This document shows positions 8,874 to 16,770 of a stretch of DNA of 19,313 bases, piece after piece. Source of the stretch: JACKOF01 sp041571855. Lineage in GTDB: Bacteria; Pseudomonadota; Gammaproteobacteria; Pseudomonadales; Porticoccaceae. The DNA lies in assembly GCA_041571855.1 (NCBI GenBank), contig JBFFTH010000025.1:1-19313 (forward strand), written 5' to 3'. The notes under the pieces are model-generated. The model saw only the letters and a program-made list of their open reading frames with translations, did no database searches and was not told where the DNA came from. The first letter of the stretch is position 1, and each line of letters begins with the position of its first letter. Position numbers and translations under genes: made by a program.

Positions 8874-9070
8874 GCCACCATAATAATTCGGTTTTCGCGG
8901 CTGTCAATAATGCCCGCCGGAGAAAAAATAAAGCCCCGGTACATCTGCGTAACGGGGCCAAAGGCAGTATACAAAAGATGTCCTCCAAGCTTGGCAGCAA
9001 CGTAACACCCCCGCCGCTCCAAGCTGATGCCCATCGGTAATAGCCAACATCCTTGCCAGGCTATTGTCAT
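8786..9070 (-). CDS. Doubtful 94-codon open frame spanning the inner terminator
   Basis: An open frame from ATG 9070 reads MTIAWQGCWLLPMGI... and ends EGPVEELSGTV, 37 bases before the outer terminator. The middle (AAKLGGHLLYTAFGPVTQMY, then RGFIFSPAGI) looks protein-like. A GGAGGA site precedes an in-frame TTG at 8974, which would give a 62-residue product. Against it, the ATG has no ribosome site, no family is recognised, and the frame runs straight through an excellent terminator hairpin and a near-consensus promoter. I think the small-RNA reading fits better. I list the frame because a short protein cannot be excluded. Confidence 0.18.
   Translation of the reverse strand: MTIAWQGCWLLPMGISLERRGCYVAAKLGGHLLYTAFGPVTQMYRGFIFSPAGIIDSRENRIIMVAVLVEEVWSSKSSVSTSREGPVEELSGTV
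8880..8907 (-). promoter_or_regulatory. Sigma-70 type promoter driving the predicted small RNA
   Basis: On the minus strand a perfect TTGACA (8907-8902) is followed by a 16-base spacer and TATTAT (8885-8880), one mismatch from TATAAT. It lies just downstream of the inner terminator, so it would restart transcription there. It is the best promoter match I found in this window. Confidence 0.55.
8923..8958 (-). terminator. Intrinsic terminator (inner of two) on the minus strand
   Basis: Read on the minus strand: GCCCCGTTAC, a loop GCAGAT, then GTACCGGGGC (9 of 10 pairs formed), followed by TTTATTTTTT. This is a strong factor-independent terminator for transcription coming from the right. Its stem begins with the same GCCCCGT as the outer terminator about 200 bases further on. 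Confidence 0.6.
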
Positions 9071-9161
9071 GCTGGTGCCGTCTGCAGAATATCGGCAAAC
9101 TGCCCATTCTCATGTAGGCACTGTCTCACAAAAACAGCGGGCCGTTTGGTCAAAAATTCGC
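8959..9161. other. Intergenic stretch upstream of the inner terminator
   Basis: About 200 bases between the inner terminator and the xseB leader. The inner terminator implies that some minus-strand transcript crosses it, possibly a second small RNA. I found no convincing promoter: a TTGACC (minus strand, 9151-9146) has no good -10 partner. Visible landmarks are the perfect palindrome CCAAGCTTGG (8985-8994) and, on the minus strand, GGA-containing runs (AAGGAT, GGAGCGG, GGAGGA). Confidence 0.25.
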
Positions 9162-9165
9162 TAGA

Positions 9166-9241
9166 ATTGGCGCCCCGGCCAATGCCTTCACTATTGGCTG
9201 ACTGAAAAAATCACCTGCTGGAATATGGATCATGGCCAATA
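9166..9241 (+). promoter_or_regulatory. Candidate alternating-stem leader of xseB
   Basis: Four alternating copies of a complementary word occur: ATTGGC (9166-9171), GCCAAT (9178-9183), ATTGGC (9193-9198) and GCCAAT (9235-9240). The last is codons 2-3 of xseB, directly after the ATG. Copies 2 and 3 can form an 8-bp hairpin with one G-T pair (9176-9183 with 9193-9200). Copies 3 and 4 can pair over up to 9 bp with wobbles (9192-9200 with 9233-9241), reaching into the start codon. These folds exclude each other. A TAGAAT at 9162-9167 could be a -10 box, but no -35 matches it. A regulatory role is inference. Confidence 0.3.
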
Positions 9242-9468
9242 AAAAGCCTGTCAATTTTGAAAAGAGCCTGGAACAGCTTGAATCGCTTGTTAACGAAATG
9301 GAACAGGGAAGCCTCAGCCTTGAGGACTCCATGAAAGCATTTGAAGCCGGCGTCAAGCTCGCTCGCAGCTGTCAGCAGGCGCTGGCCGAAGCCGAGCAAA
9401 AGGTTGAGATGCTCAGCCAGGACCACGACAAACCGATCCCCTTCAGGGAAAACGACCCGGAACAATAA
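9232..9468 (+). CDS. xseB: Exodeoxyribonuclease VII small subunit
   Basis: A 78-residue, mostly helical and acidic subunit of exonuclease VII, the XseA-XseB complex that degrades single-stranded DNA processively into oligonucleotides. The signature is visible near the N-terminus: FEKSLEQLESLVNEMEQGSL, then SLEDSMKAFEAGVKLARSCQQAL. The protein is normal length for the family. XseA is not in this window; in many gammaproteobacteria it lies elsewhere. The gene is first in an xseB-ispA-dxs operon, an order common in this class, with ispA only 8 bases downstream. The ribosome site before ATG 9232 is weak (GGA in ATATGGATC). The start codon region can pair with its own leader. Confidence 0.95.
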   Translation: MANKKPVNFEKSLEQLESLVNEMEQGSLSLEDSMKAFEAGVKLARSCQQALAEAEQKVEMLSQDHDKPIPFRENDPEQ

Positions 9469-9476
9469 GCTATACC

Positions 9477-10361
9477 GTGACCGACTTCGCCTCCTTTGCT
9501 GGGCAGTGCCAGCAACGCATCAACAACAAACTGATTCAGTGTCTCCCGGACACTGATGCCCCCGCGGAAAGGCTCTGCAGCGCCATGCGCTACAGTGTCC
9601 TCAACGGCGGCAAACGCATTCGGCCGATGCTTGCCTACGCCGCAGCCGACGCGGTCGGCAGCATCAATGAAGCCACAGATGCCATCGCGGCAGCCGTCGA
9701 ATTAATCCATGCCTACTCGCTGATTCACGATGATCTCCCCGCAATGGATAATGACGACCTCCGGCGCGGCAAACCGACCTGTCATATCGCTTTCGATGAA
9801 GCCACCGCCATCCTCGCTGGCGACGCTCTGCAAAGCCTTGCCTTTGAACAGCTGACACAATTGCCTGATATGGACGCAGATACCTGCCTGCGCCTGATCA
9901 GGCTCTTGTCCGTGGCCGCTGGTGCGGAGGGAATGGTTGCCGGCCAGGCAATTGATATCGAGGCCGCTGACCATGCGCTGACCCTCTCCGAGTTATGCCA
10001 TATGCACCGAAAAAAAACCGGCGCCCTGATTTCGGCCAGTATCACAATGTCAGCCATTGCCGCGGGCGCTGACAAAAGCCAGCTCAATGCCCTTGAAAAA
10101 TTCGGCCATGCACTGGGCCTTGCCTTCCAGGTGCAGGACGACATTCTGGATATCACCAGCGACACTGACACACTTGGCAAAAAACAAGGTGCAGACGAGG
10201 CACGCAACAAACCAACGTTTGTGTCCCTGCTGGGGCTGGAGCAGGCGAAAGAAAAATTGTCACAGCTGCACTGCGAGAGCCTCGAAGCACTGTCAGGCTT
10301 CGATGACAAGGCAAATCACCTGAGATCTATCGGCAACTATATTGTCAGCCGGAATCATTAA
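9477..10361 (+). CDS. ispA: Farnesyl diphosphate synthase (geranyltranstransferase)
   Basis: A 294-residue all-helical prenyltransferase that condenses dimethylallyl and isopentenyl diphosphate to geranyl and then farnesyl diphosphate. The product is the precursor of quinone side chains and undecaprenyl carrier. The first aspartate-rich motif is DDLPAMDND (residues 85-93), the bacterial type with two residues inserted, followed by LRRGKPTCH. The second is DDILD (221-225). GGKRIRP at 44-50 binds the allylic diphosphate. The start is GTG at 9477, giving MTDFASFAGQCQQRI, 8 bases after the xseB stop. Length is normal. Co-transcription with dxs links the entry and C15 steps of isoprenoid synthesis. 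Confidence 0.96.
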   Translation: MTDFASFAGQCQQRINNKLIQCLPDTDAPAERLCSAMRYSVLNGGKRIRPMLAYAAADAVGSINEATDAIAAAVELIHAYSLIHDDLPAMDNDDLRRGKPTCHIAFDEATAILAGDALQSLAFEQLTQLPDMDADTCLRLIRLLSVAAGAEGMVAGQAIDIEAADHALTLSELCHMHRKKTGALISASITMSAIAAGADKSQLNALEKFGHALGLAFQVQDDILDITSDTDTLGKKQGADEARNKPTFVSLLGLEQAKEKLSQLHCESLEALSGFDDKANHLRSIGNYIVSRNH

Positions 10362-10422
10362 ACGGTAATTAAGTCCACACCCAATTTGTTGTAGAATTGT
10401 CCGATTGCATACGGATAGCCCA

Positions 10423-12339
10423 ATGCCACGAACCTTTAACACAATACCGCTCAGCCGCCCGGCAACGCCACTACTGGATTCCATCGACAGCCCTCACCAC
10501 CTGAGGCAGCTGGATCAAGAGCAGTTGCCGCGACTGGCAGACGAGATACGAGAATACCTGCTCTACAGTGCCGGCAAAAGTGGTGGCCATTTTGGCGCCG
10601 GTCTCGGGGTGGTTGAACTGACAATTGCACTGCACTACGTTTACAACACCCCCCACGACCGCCTGGTATGGGATGTGGGTCACCAGGCCTACCCGCACAA
10701 GGTATTGACGGGGCGGCGCGAAGCCCTGACAACTATTCGTCACGCAGGCGGCCTGGCCCCCTTTCCCAGGCGCGGCGAAAGCGAGTACGACACTTTCGGC
10801 GTCGGGCACTCCAGCACCTCGATCAGTGCTGCGCTGGGAATGGCCCTGGGCGCCCGATCCAGAAATGAAGACAGGGGTGTTGTTGCTGTAATCGGAGATG
10901 GCGCCGCGACTGCGGGTATGGTTTTTGAAGCCATCAATCATGCCGCCCACGAAAAAGCCAACATGCTGGTGGTTCTCAACGACAACAACATGTCAATCTC
11001 GCGCAACGTCGGCGGCCTGGCAACCTACTTCTCGAAAATATGGTCAAGCCGTTTTTATAACTCTATCCGGGAGGGCGGCAAAAAGGTGTTGCGCTCCATG
11101 CCGGCGGCCAAGAACTTTGTCCGTAAAACGGAAGAACACCTGAAGTCCCTGGTTGCCCCCGGAATTATTTTTGAAGAGCTGGGCTTCAACTACATCGGAC
11201 CCATCGATGGTCACGACATATCACTACTGGTCCACACGCTGAGCAACCTCAAATCACTGAAAGGCCCCATTTTTCTCCATATACTCACCCAGAAAGGGAA
11301 GGGCTTTGCCCCGGCAGAGAAAGATCCTGTCGGCTATCACGCGCTCAACAAAATCGAGCCAGCCAAGCTCAGGGCAACGCCTAAAAAGGCAAAAATAAAA
11401 TATCAGCAGGTTTTCGGTGACTGGCTCTGTGATATGGCGGCGGCAGATGAAAAGCTGGTCGCCATAACGCCCGCCATGTGTGAGGGTTCAGGCATGTCCA
11501 GGTTTGCCCGTGAATTCCCCGAGCGCTTTCACGATGTCGCCATTGCCGAGCAACATGCAGTAACACTGGCAGCCGGGATGGCCTGCGAAGGCATAAAGCC
11601 CGTTGTCGCTATTTACTCTACCTTTTTACAGAGAGCTTACGACCAGTTAATCCATGACGTCGCCCTGCAAAACCTGGATGTCCTGTTTGGTATTGATCGC
11701 GCAGGGCTGGTGGGTGAGGATGGCGCCAGTCATGCCGGCAGCTTTGACCTCACTTATTTGCGCTGCATACCCAATATGGTGGTAATGACACCATCCGATG
11801 AAAATGAAACCCGGCAAATGCTCTATACCGGTTATCGTCACACGGGGCCGGCAGCGGTCAGGTATCCTCGCGGTACTGGCACGGGCATCACCATTGAGCA
11901 GGAAATGTCTCCCCTTCCCCTCGGCAAGGGTGTCGTCAAAAGACGCGGCAATCGGGTGGCTATCCTCAACTTTGGCACCCTGCTCCCAGCCGCTTTACAG
12001 GCAGCTGAAAAAATCAACGCCTCGGTTGCGGATATGCGGTTTGTCAAACCGATTGATGAGGCCCTGATTACAGAACTGGCGAACAGTCACGATTTAATCG
12101 TCACGCTGGAAGAAAATGCCGTTCATGGGGGCGCAGGTGCAGCGGTCAGCGAATGCCTGGCAAGGTTCAATATGACCCTCTCGATCCTGCACCTTGGCCT
12201 TCCGGACACCTTTATCGAACATGCCAGTCACAGCGAACAGCTGGCTGCGATTGGACTTGACGCCGCCTCCATCGCGCAGCGCATCCAGCACAGGCTTGAA
12301 AATCTTCCGCCACGTGCCGGACACTGTGCCGCGTCCTGA
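10423..12339 (+). CDS. dxs: 1-deoxy-D-xylulose-5-phosphate synthase
   Basis: A 638-residue thiamine diphosphate enzyme that joins pyruvate and glyceraldehyde 3-phosphate to form DXP, the first and usually rate-setting step of the MEP isoprenoid pathway. Visible features are SGHFGAGLGVVELTIALHY-like entry motifs (54-72), WDVGHQAYPHK (83-93), and the TPP-binding GDGAATAG...LNDNNMSIS (158-193). The pyrimidine-binding domain has catalytic-type Glu376 in AIAEQHAV, and DRAGLVGEDGASHAG follows. The transketolase C-terminal domain lies near 500-625. I chose ATG 10423. A TTG at 10405 would add six residues, and GGAT lies just upstream of the ATG. It follows ispA by 61 bases and ends 16 bases from the convergent dinG stop. 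Confidence 0.96.
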   Translation: MPRTFNTIPLSRPATPLLDSIDSPHHLRQLDQEQLPRLADEIREYLLYSAGKSGGHFGAGLGVVELTIALHYVYNTPHDRLVWDVGHQAYPHKVLTGRREALTTIRHAGGLAPFPRRGESEYDTFGVGHSSTSISAALGMALGARSRNEDRGVVAVIGDGAATAGMVFEAINHAAHEKANMLVVLNDNNMSISRNVGGLATYFSKIWSSRFYNSIREGGKKVLRSMPAAKNFVRKTEEHLKSLVAPGIIFEELGFNYIGPIDGHDISLLVHTLSNLKSLKGPIFLHILTQKGKGFAPAEKDPVGYHALNKIEPAKLRATPKKAKIKYQQVFGDWLCDMAAADEKLVAITPAMCEGSGMSRFAREFPERFHDVAIAEQHAVTLAAGMACEGIKPVVAIYSTFLQRAYDQLIHDVALQNLDVLFGIDRAGLVGEDGASHAGSFDLTYLRCIPNMVVMTPSDENETRQMLYTGYRHTGPAAVRYPRGTGTGITIEQEMSPLPLGKGVVKRRGNRVAILNFGTLLPAALQAAEKINASVADMRFVKPIDEALITELANSHDLIVTLEENAVHGGAGAAVSECLARFNMTLSILHLGLPDTFIEHASHSEQLAAIGLDAASIAQRIQHRLENLPPRAGHCAAS

Positions 12340-12360
12340 CCACCAGGCTTTGGCGTCAGG
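12335..12360. terminator. Weak shared hairpin between dxs and dinG stops
   Basis: CCTGAC (12335-12340) pairs with GTCAGG (12355-12360), with a further 3-bp CCA/TGG inside. Each arm contains one gene's stop codon (TGA of dxs, TCA for dinG). There is no T-tract on either side, so intrinsic termination is doubtful. A TGA facing a TCA is complementary anyway, which supplies half of the stem by chance. Confidence 0.18.
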
Positions 12361-14497
12361 CAATCTCGCGACGAAAGGGTGGCAGTGCATCCATTAACTG
12401 CCGACCGTAGAATTTGCTGACCAGCCGCCTGTCCAGCACTGTCACCCTGCCGCTATCCGTTTCCTTCCGCAACAGGCGGCCGCAAGCCTGATTGAAGCGA
12501 AGTGAAGCATCCGGCAACATCAACTCCATAAAGGCATTACGACCCCGCGCTTCCAGCCATTCCGAGAGCGTCGTGTGAACCGGGTCATTGGGCGCTGAGA
12601 AAGGCAGCTTGGCGATAATCACATGGCGGCAGTAGTCGCCGGGAAAGTCCATCCCCTCGGCAAAACTGGCAAGGCCAAAAATTATACTGCCCTGCCCCTG
12701 GTCGATGGCTGCCTTATGCCGTCTGACAATTTCCTGATTACTCCAGTCGCCCTGTTTCAGCACCTGGTCGGCAAGAACCGTGCGCATATTGCTGTAGACA
12801 TCATCCATTTGCCGACGCGAGGCGAACAGCACCAGGGTTCCCTCCTCCGGGTTGATAAAATCTTCAAGCCTATCAATCAGCGCCCGGGTATGCTCGCGCG
12901 CCTGATTTCCCTCTGCGCCGATATCGGGCACTGACAGCACCCCCGCACGAGCATAGTCAAAGGCGCCAGCCACCGCCGTATAATTTGCCCCCTCCGGCGC
13001 ACCGGATAACTGCCTGAACCGATCAAAACTTCCCAACGCCTGCAGGGTTGCGGAAGTCACAACGGCTCCGGAGCAGCGCTTCCAGAGACGCTCCCGAAAG
13101 ATCCCGGCCGCCCTCGTCGGTGACGCCGAAAGGCACACATCCAGCAGATTTGCACCCTGCTCCAGACTCAGCCAGCGCGCACAGGGCGACTCTCCCTTGC
13201 TGTCCCGAACCGCATAGAGTTGCCACAGCGCTGTTGCCGCATCGGTCCTACCCTGCCAGCTGCCAACCTGTTGCAGCATTTGCTCCAGATCAACCCGCGG
13301 GATGGTGCTGTTAACCCTCTCCAGGGCTGTGCCAATACTGTCGGCCAACTGATCCAGCAACGCGCCAAGATACGCCAGAGTTTCTGCCAGCTCGGAGGCC
13401 AGCAGTCGGATGCTGTCCCCGGGATTGCCCTCCGGGAAGCACCAGACCGATTTATCCTCACCGGATTCAGCCGTAATATTTTCATGGGCGATTTTTTCAA
13501 ATACGGGGTAACTCAAAGCCAGCGCTTTTTCTGCCGCAACAGCGGCCACCGAGAGTTTTTCGAGACCGGCGGCAAGTTCCTGCACCGGTGCCACCAGCCC
13601 CTGCCATGATTCAACCTGTTTGATCATTTTTGCCAGCCAGAGCTGGCTGGCATTGATACGACAGGACGCTGAAAAGTGATTCAGGGCTGTTTCCGCCAAC
13701 CGGTGTCCTTCATCGAAGATATAAATCGTCTCTTCGGGTGGTGGCAGGATGACGCCGCCACCGAGCGCCAGGTCGGACATCACCAGGTCGTGATTGGCGA
13801 CAATACAGTCGGCCTCTTCCAGTTCATCCCGGGCTCTGAAAAAGCAGCACTCCCGGATGTGGCGGCAACGACGCCCCGCGCATTGCCGCCTGTCCACAGT
13901 CAGGGGTTGCCAGTCAGACTGCGGTATTGATTCGGGCCAGTTATCCCTGTCGCCGTTCCAGTCGCCCTCCTCAAGCATACGGGCCATTTCGCGATAGGTG
14001 GCAATATTGCGCTCGGAGGGATTGAAGCCCAATTCATCCTCGAACAGGAACTGACCCCGCTGCAGATCCCCGCTGGCATCCAGGCATTGCTCGAGCCGCA
14101 ATGGGCACAAATAGCGGCCGCGCCCCTTGGCCACAGCAAAAGAGTATTCCCAACCCGTATCCCGAAGCAGCACCGGGATATCCTTGTTCAGTAATTGTTC
14201 CTGCAAAACGATGGTGCCGGTTGCCAGCACGACCCGCTTATTTTTCTGTCGCGCAACAGGCAGCGCGGCCAGCAGGTAAGCAAGGGTTTTGCCGGTGCCG
14301 GCCTCTACGACACAAATCCCCTCGCCGGAGTTCCCACTATCGCCCTGCGGGTTTTCCTCGATAGCGCCGAGCGTATTCGCAATTGCCGCAATCATCTGCT
14401 TCTGGCCGAGCCGCGGGCGCAACTGGTTGGCCTCGAGGAACTCGCTGTAGCCCCGCTGGATGGTTTGCTTTACCGTATTGTCGAGCTCAGCGCTCAT
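12356..14497 (-). CDS. dinG: ATP-dependent DNA helicase DinG
   Basis: A 713-residue superfamily 2, XPD-like helicase with an iron-sulfur cluster that unwinds DNA 5' to 3' and can remove R-loops and D-loops. Walker A is EAGTGKT (residues 65-71). The four cluster cysteines are Cys131, Cys206, Cys211 and Cys217, and their spacing (75, 5, 6) nearly matches Escherichia coli DinG (74, 5, 6). The Walker B/DEAH box reads DEGH at 262-265. Helicase motif VI is QACGRLLR near the C-terminus. FGLASFAEGMDFPGDY is also typical. Length matches the family. The start at 14497 follows the acyltransferase stop by 15 bases and has only a weak ribosome site (AGAG), suggesting coupled translation. No LexA box is apparent right upstream, as expected for an internal operon gene. 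Confidence 0.95.
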   Translation of the reverse strand: MSAELDNTVKQTIQRGYSEFLEANQLRPRLGQKQMIAAIANTLGAIEENPQGDSGNSGEGICVVEAGTGKTLAYLLAALPVARQKNKRVVLATGTIVLQEQLLNKDIPVLLRDTGWEYSFAVAKGRGRYLCPLRLEQCLDASGDLQRGQFLFEDELGFNPSERNIATYREMARMLEEGDWNGDRDNWPESIPQSDWQPLTVDRRQCAGRRCRHIRECCFFRARDELEEADCIVANHDLVMSDLALGGGVILPPPEETIYIFDEGHRLAETALNHFSASCRINASQLWLAKMIKQVESWQGLVAPVQELAAGLEKLSVAAVAAEKALALSYPVFEKIAHENITAESGEDKSVWCFPEGNPGDSIRLLASELAETLAYLGALLDQLADSIGTALERVNSTIPRVDLEQMLQQVGSWQGRTDAATALWQLYAVRDSKGESPCARWLSLEQGANLLDVCLSASPTRAAGIFRERLWKRCSGAVVTSATLQALGSFDRFRQLSGAPEGANYTAVAGAFDYARAGVLSVPDIGAEGNQAREHTRALIDRLEDFINPEEGTLVLFASRRQMDDVYSNMRTVLADQVLKQGDWSNQEIVRRHKAAIDQGQGSIIFGLASFAEGMDFPGDYCRHVIIAKLPFSAPNDPVHTTLSEWLEARGRNAFMELMLPDASLRFNQACGRLLRKETDSGRVTVLDRRLVSKFYGRQLMDALPPFRREIA

Positions 14498-14512
14498 AGG
14501 GCTCTAAACTTT

Positions 14513-15664
14513 CTAGGGAGCAGGATGTATCGCGAGCCGACTGCAGACCGGGTTTGCGTACATCGTCAGCAGCAGATCCCGATAACTTTCATCAACCGCA
14601 TTGATTCGCTCCTGAAACAGGGCGCTGGTTTCGTCCCAGTCCTGACCTGAAGTTTCGGCTTTCCACTGCTCTACCTGGGGATTGGCACCGTGTATCAATT
14701 CGTAAGCAAGAATATTGGTCGGTTGCAGCTTATAGAGATCATAAATCTGGCGATCAACTTCTTCTGCCACCTGTTCCGGCGTCTCGGCATTGACAATGGG
14801 TTCGCCAAAGGCAACGTGGATATGGCCTTTATTTCCGACCAGGCCGCGATAAATACTCATCAGATCCTCATGCTCGGCCTTTTCATAAGCACCGGATGAA
14901 CGTTTCGCATGCAACTCCCTGGCCTTTTCCAGGTCACACGGATCCAACTCATAGGAAATTGCCACTGGCACCAGGTTTAATTCGGCGAGGGCCTGCTGGA
15001 ACGTTTGCTCCTTTCCCTTGCTGAGCATCAACATTTTGATCAGCGCCGTTTCGGTTTTATCGATACCGTCTTTAGCCCGGCCTTCGCGTTGAGCGATCCA
15101 TATAGAACTCTTGTCAACCAGCAAGGAGTGGCGAATGTAACGGGACAACTGCATCAGGGCCGTGAACTTATCCCTTCGGCCCTCCACTGAGCGCTTGACG
15201 ATAAAGCTTTTGTTAATGCGCATGAGGTCAGAGGTAAATTGCTTGGTCAGCAAATTATCACCGATGGCAATTCTTACCGTGTCCCTGCTCATGCGATAGA
15301 GAGCAAGGCAAACCAGTGCTGGATCCATGGCTATATCCCGGTGATTACCGATAAACACGGTCGGGGTATCGGGATCGAGATTTTCAAGACCACTGACAGT
15401 AACACCACTTGAAGCATTTGCCAGCAGCGAGTCCAGATGGCTGACCAGCCTGTCCTGGAACTGTGCCACCGTTTCAACCGAGCTCATACGTCGGCGCAGG
15501 GCGCGCTCAATAAGCATGCGAACGGGCCAGCCAAACCAGTTTTTTAAGCGCGGATATCTCATCGCCAGTAACGTTTGGTGAAACTCGGGGTCACGTATCA
15601 GGCGCTCGATAACAGCGGGAATTTCGTCATCGTTATAGGGACGTATGTCTTCAAAATCTTTCAT
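14513..15664 (-). CDS. 1-acyl-sn-glycerol-3-phosphate acyltransferase-like (PlsC-domain) protein
   Basis: A 383-residue protein with a central PlsC/LPLAT acyltransferase domain, predicted to move fatty-acyl groups to a phospholipid precursor at the inner membrane. Motif I is GNHRDIAMDP (residues 106-115). Here the catalytic His108 and Asp114 are separated by five residues, not the usual four. A motif II-like block is INKSFIVKRS (150-159), motif III is QREGRAKDG (192-200), and motif IV is LVPVAISYE (231-239). At 383 residues it is much longer than PlsC (about 245), with an N-terminal region of about 85 residues and a long C-terminus. No clear membrane helix is seen. AAGG precedes ATG 15664 by 7 bases. 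It sits between pyrB (26 bases) and dinG (15 bases). The domain is secure; the exact acceptor is not. Confidence 0.82.
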   Translation of the reverse strand: MKDFEDIRPYNDDEIPAVIERLIRDPEFHQTLLAMRYPRLKNWFGWPVRMLIERALRRRMSSVETVAQFQDRLVSHLDSLLANASSGVTVSGLENLDPDTPTVFIGNHRDIAMDPALVCLALYRMSRDTVRIAIGDNLLTKQFTSDLMRINKSFIVKRSVEGRRDKFTALMQLSRYIRHSLLVDKSSIWIAQREGRAKDGIDKTETALIKMLMLSKGKEQTFQQALAELNLVPVAISYELDPCDLEKARELHAKRSSGAYEKAEHEDLMSIYRGLVGNKGHIHVAFGEPIVNAETPEQVAEEVDRQIYDLYKLQPTNILAYELIHGANPQVEQWKAETSGQDWDETSALFQERINAVDESYRDLLLTMYANPVCSRLAIHPAP

Positions 15665-15690
15665 GGATGAACCTTGTTGCGGGCCGACGT

Positions 15691-16698
15691 TTAACGGCTG
15701 TTATACCATGGTACTTCTGCTGCGTAATTTTCAACCAGGTGTACGACATCGAGAATCATAGCAAACAGCGCCATGCGAACCAGCAGACCATTGTCGGTCT
15801 GACGGAAAATGGCCAGGTTTGGATTATCATCGAGATCACTATCCAGCTCATTTGCCTCTGCCCGGGAATCTCTCGGGAGCGGATGCATGATCACCGTGTT
15901 GGGTTCACACTGACTGGTATATATGCTCTGGTTTAGTCGAAAACGACCGCGGTAGAGGTCTGCCTCGTCTCGAGTTGGGAAGCGCTCTTCCTGAATGCGG
16001 GTAGAATAGACAATATCTACATGGGCAATGCTACCTTCCAACTTGTCGGTGACAGACACCTTGAGCCCGGCGGCTCGCATGTCCTCGACCAACTCCGCCG
16101 GCATCGCCAGCTCTGTGGGCGAAACCAGGTGCACCTCGACATTATCGTATAGCATCAGCAGCTTGCAGAGGGAGTGCACAGTTCTTCCGTACTTCAGATC
16201 GCCAATCATGGCAATTCGCAGGCCGTCGATACTACCCCCATGCTGGCGCACTTCCTTATCGATGGTATACAGATCGAGCAGCGCCTGGCTCGGGTGTTCA
16301 TTGCTGCCATCGCCACCATTGATAACCGGCACCCGGCTGCTACTGGCAAACTCGGCCACAGAACCGGAAACCGGATGGCGCATGCAGATAATATCGCTGA
16401 AACCGGACAATACTCTTGCGGTGTCTTTTAGCGACTCCCCCTTCACCAGCGCCGAGGACTCAAAACCCGTGGTTTCACGCACCTCTCCACCGAGCAGGTT
16501 AAAAGCGCTGCCAAAGCTGATCCGGGTGCGAGTACTGGCTTCAAAAAACATGCTGCCGAGAATAGCGCCATCGAGAACACGGGTAATTTTTCTGCGTTGC
16601 GCGTAGGGCTCCATTTGATCTGAGACAAGAAAGATCTTCTCAATATCGCCGCGTTCAAACTGGCCAATCGACAGAATATTAGCGCCCTTTAATTCCAC
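15691..16698 (-). CDS. pyrB: Aspartate carbamoyltransferase catalytic subunit
   Basis: The enzyme joins carbamoyl phosphate and aspartate, the first committed step of pyrimidine synthesis. Key motifs are FFEASTRTR (residues 51-59, carbamoyl phosphate site), Lys86 in the 80s loop (VKGESL), MRHP (106-109), HPSQALLDLYT (135-145) and HPLPRDSR in the C-terminal domain. I chose GTG 16698, which gives 335 residues beginning with ELKGANILSIGQF and has GGAAG just upstream. The frame stays open to ATG 16758 and TTG 16761, but the extra residues (MVAAKGIECAKTERTISGRI) have no ribosome site and are not, as far as I recall, part of the family. Even so it is longer than the 311-residue E. coli enzyme and belongs to a divergent subgroup. 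No pyrI regulatory subunit or pyrC-like partner is adjacent. Confidence 0.93.
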   Translation of the reverse strand: MELKGANILSIGQFERGDIEKIFLVSDQMEPYAQRRKITRVLDGAILGSMFFEASTRTRISFGSAFNLLGGEVRETTGFESSALVKGESLKDTARVLSGFSDIICMRHPVSGSVAEFASSSRVPVINGGDGSNEHPSQALLDLYTIDKEVRQHGGSIDGLRIAMIGDLKYGRTVHSLCKLLMLYDNVEVHLVSPTELAMPAELVEDMRAAGLKVSVTDKLEGSIAHVDIVYSTRIQEERFPTRDEADLYRGRFRLNQSIYTSQCEPNTVIMHPLPRDSRAEANELDSDLDDNPNLAIFRQTDNGLLVRMALFAMILDVVHLVENYAAEVPWYNSR

Positions 16699-16770
16699 AA
16701 TTCTTCCGCTTATTGTACGCTCTGTTTTGGCGCATTCTATCCCCTTTGCTGCCACCATCAAAGCAAAGCA

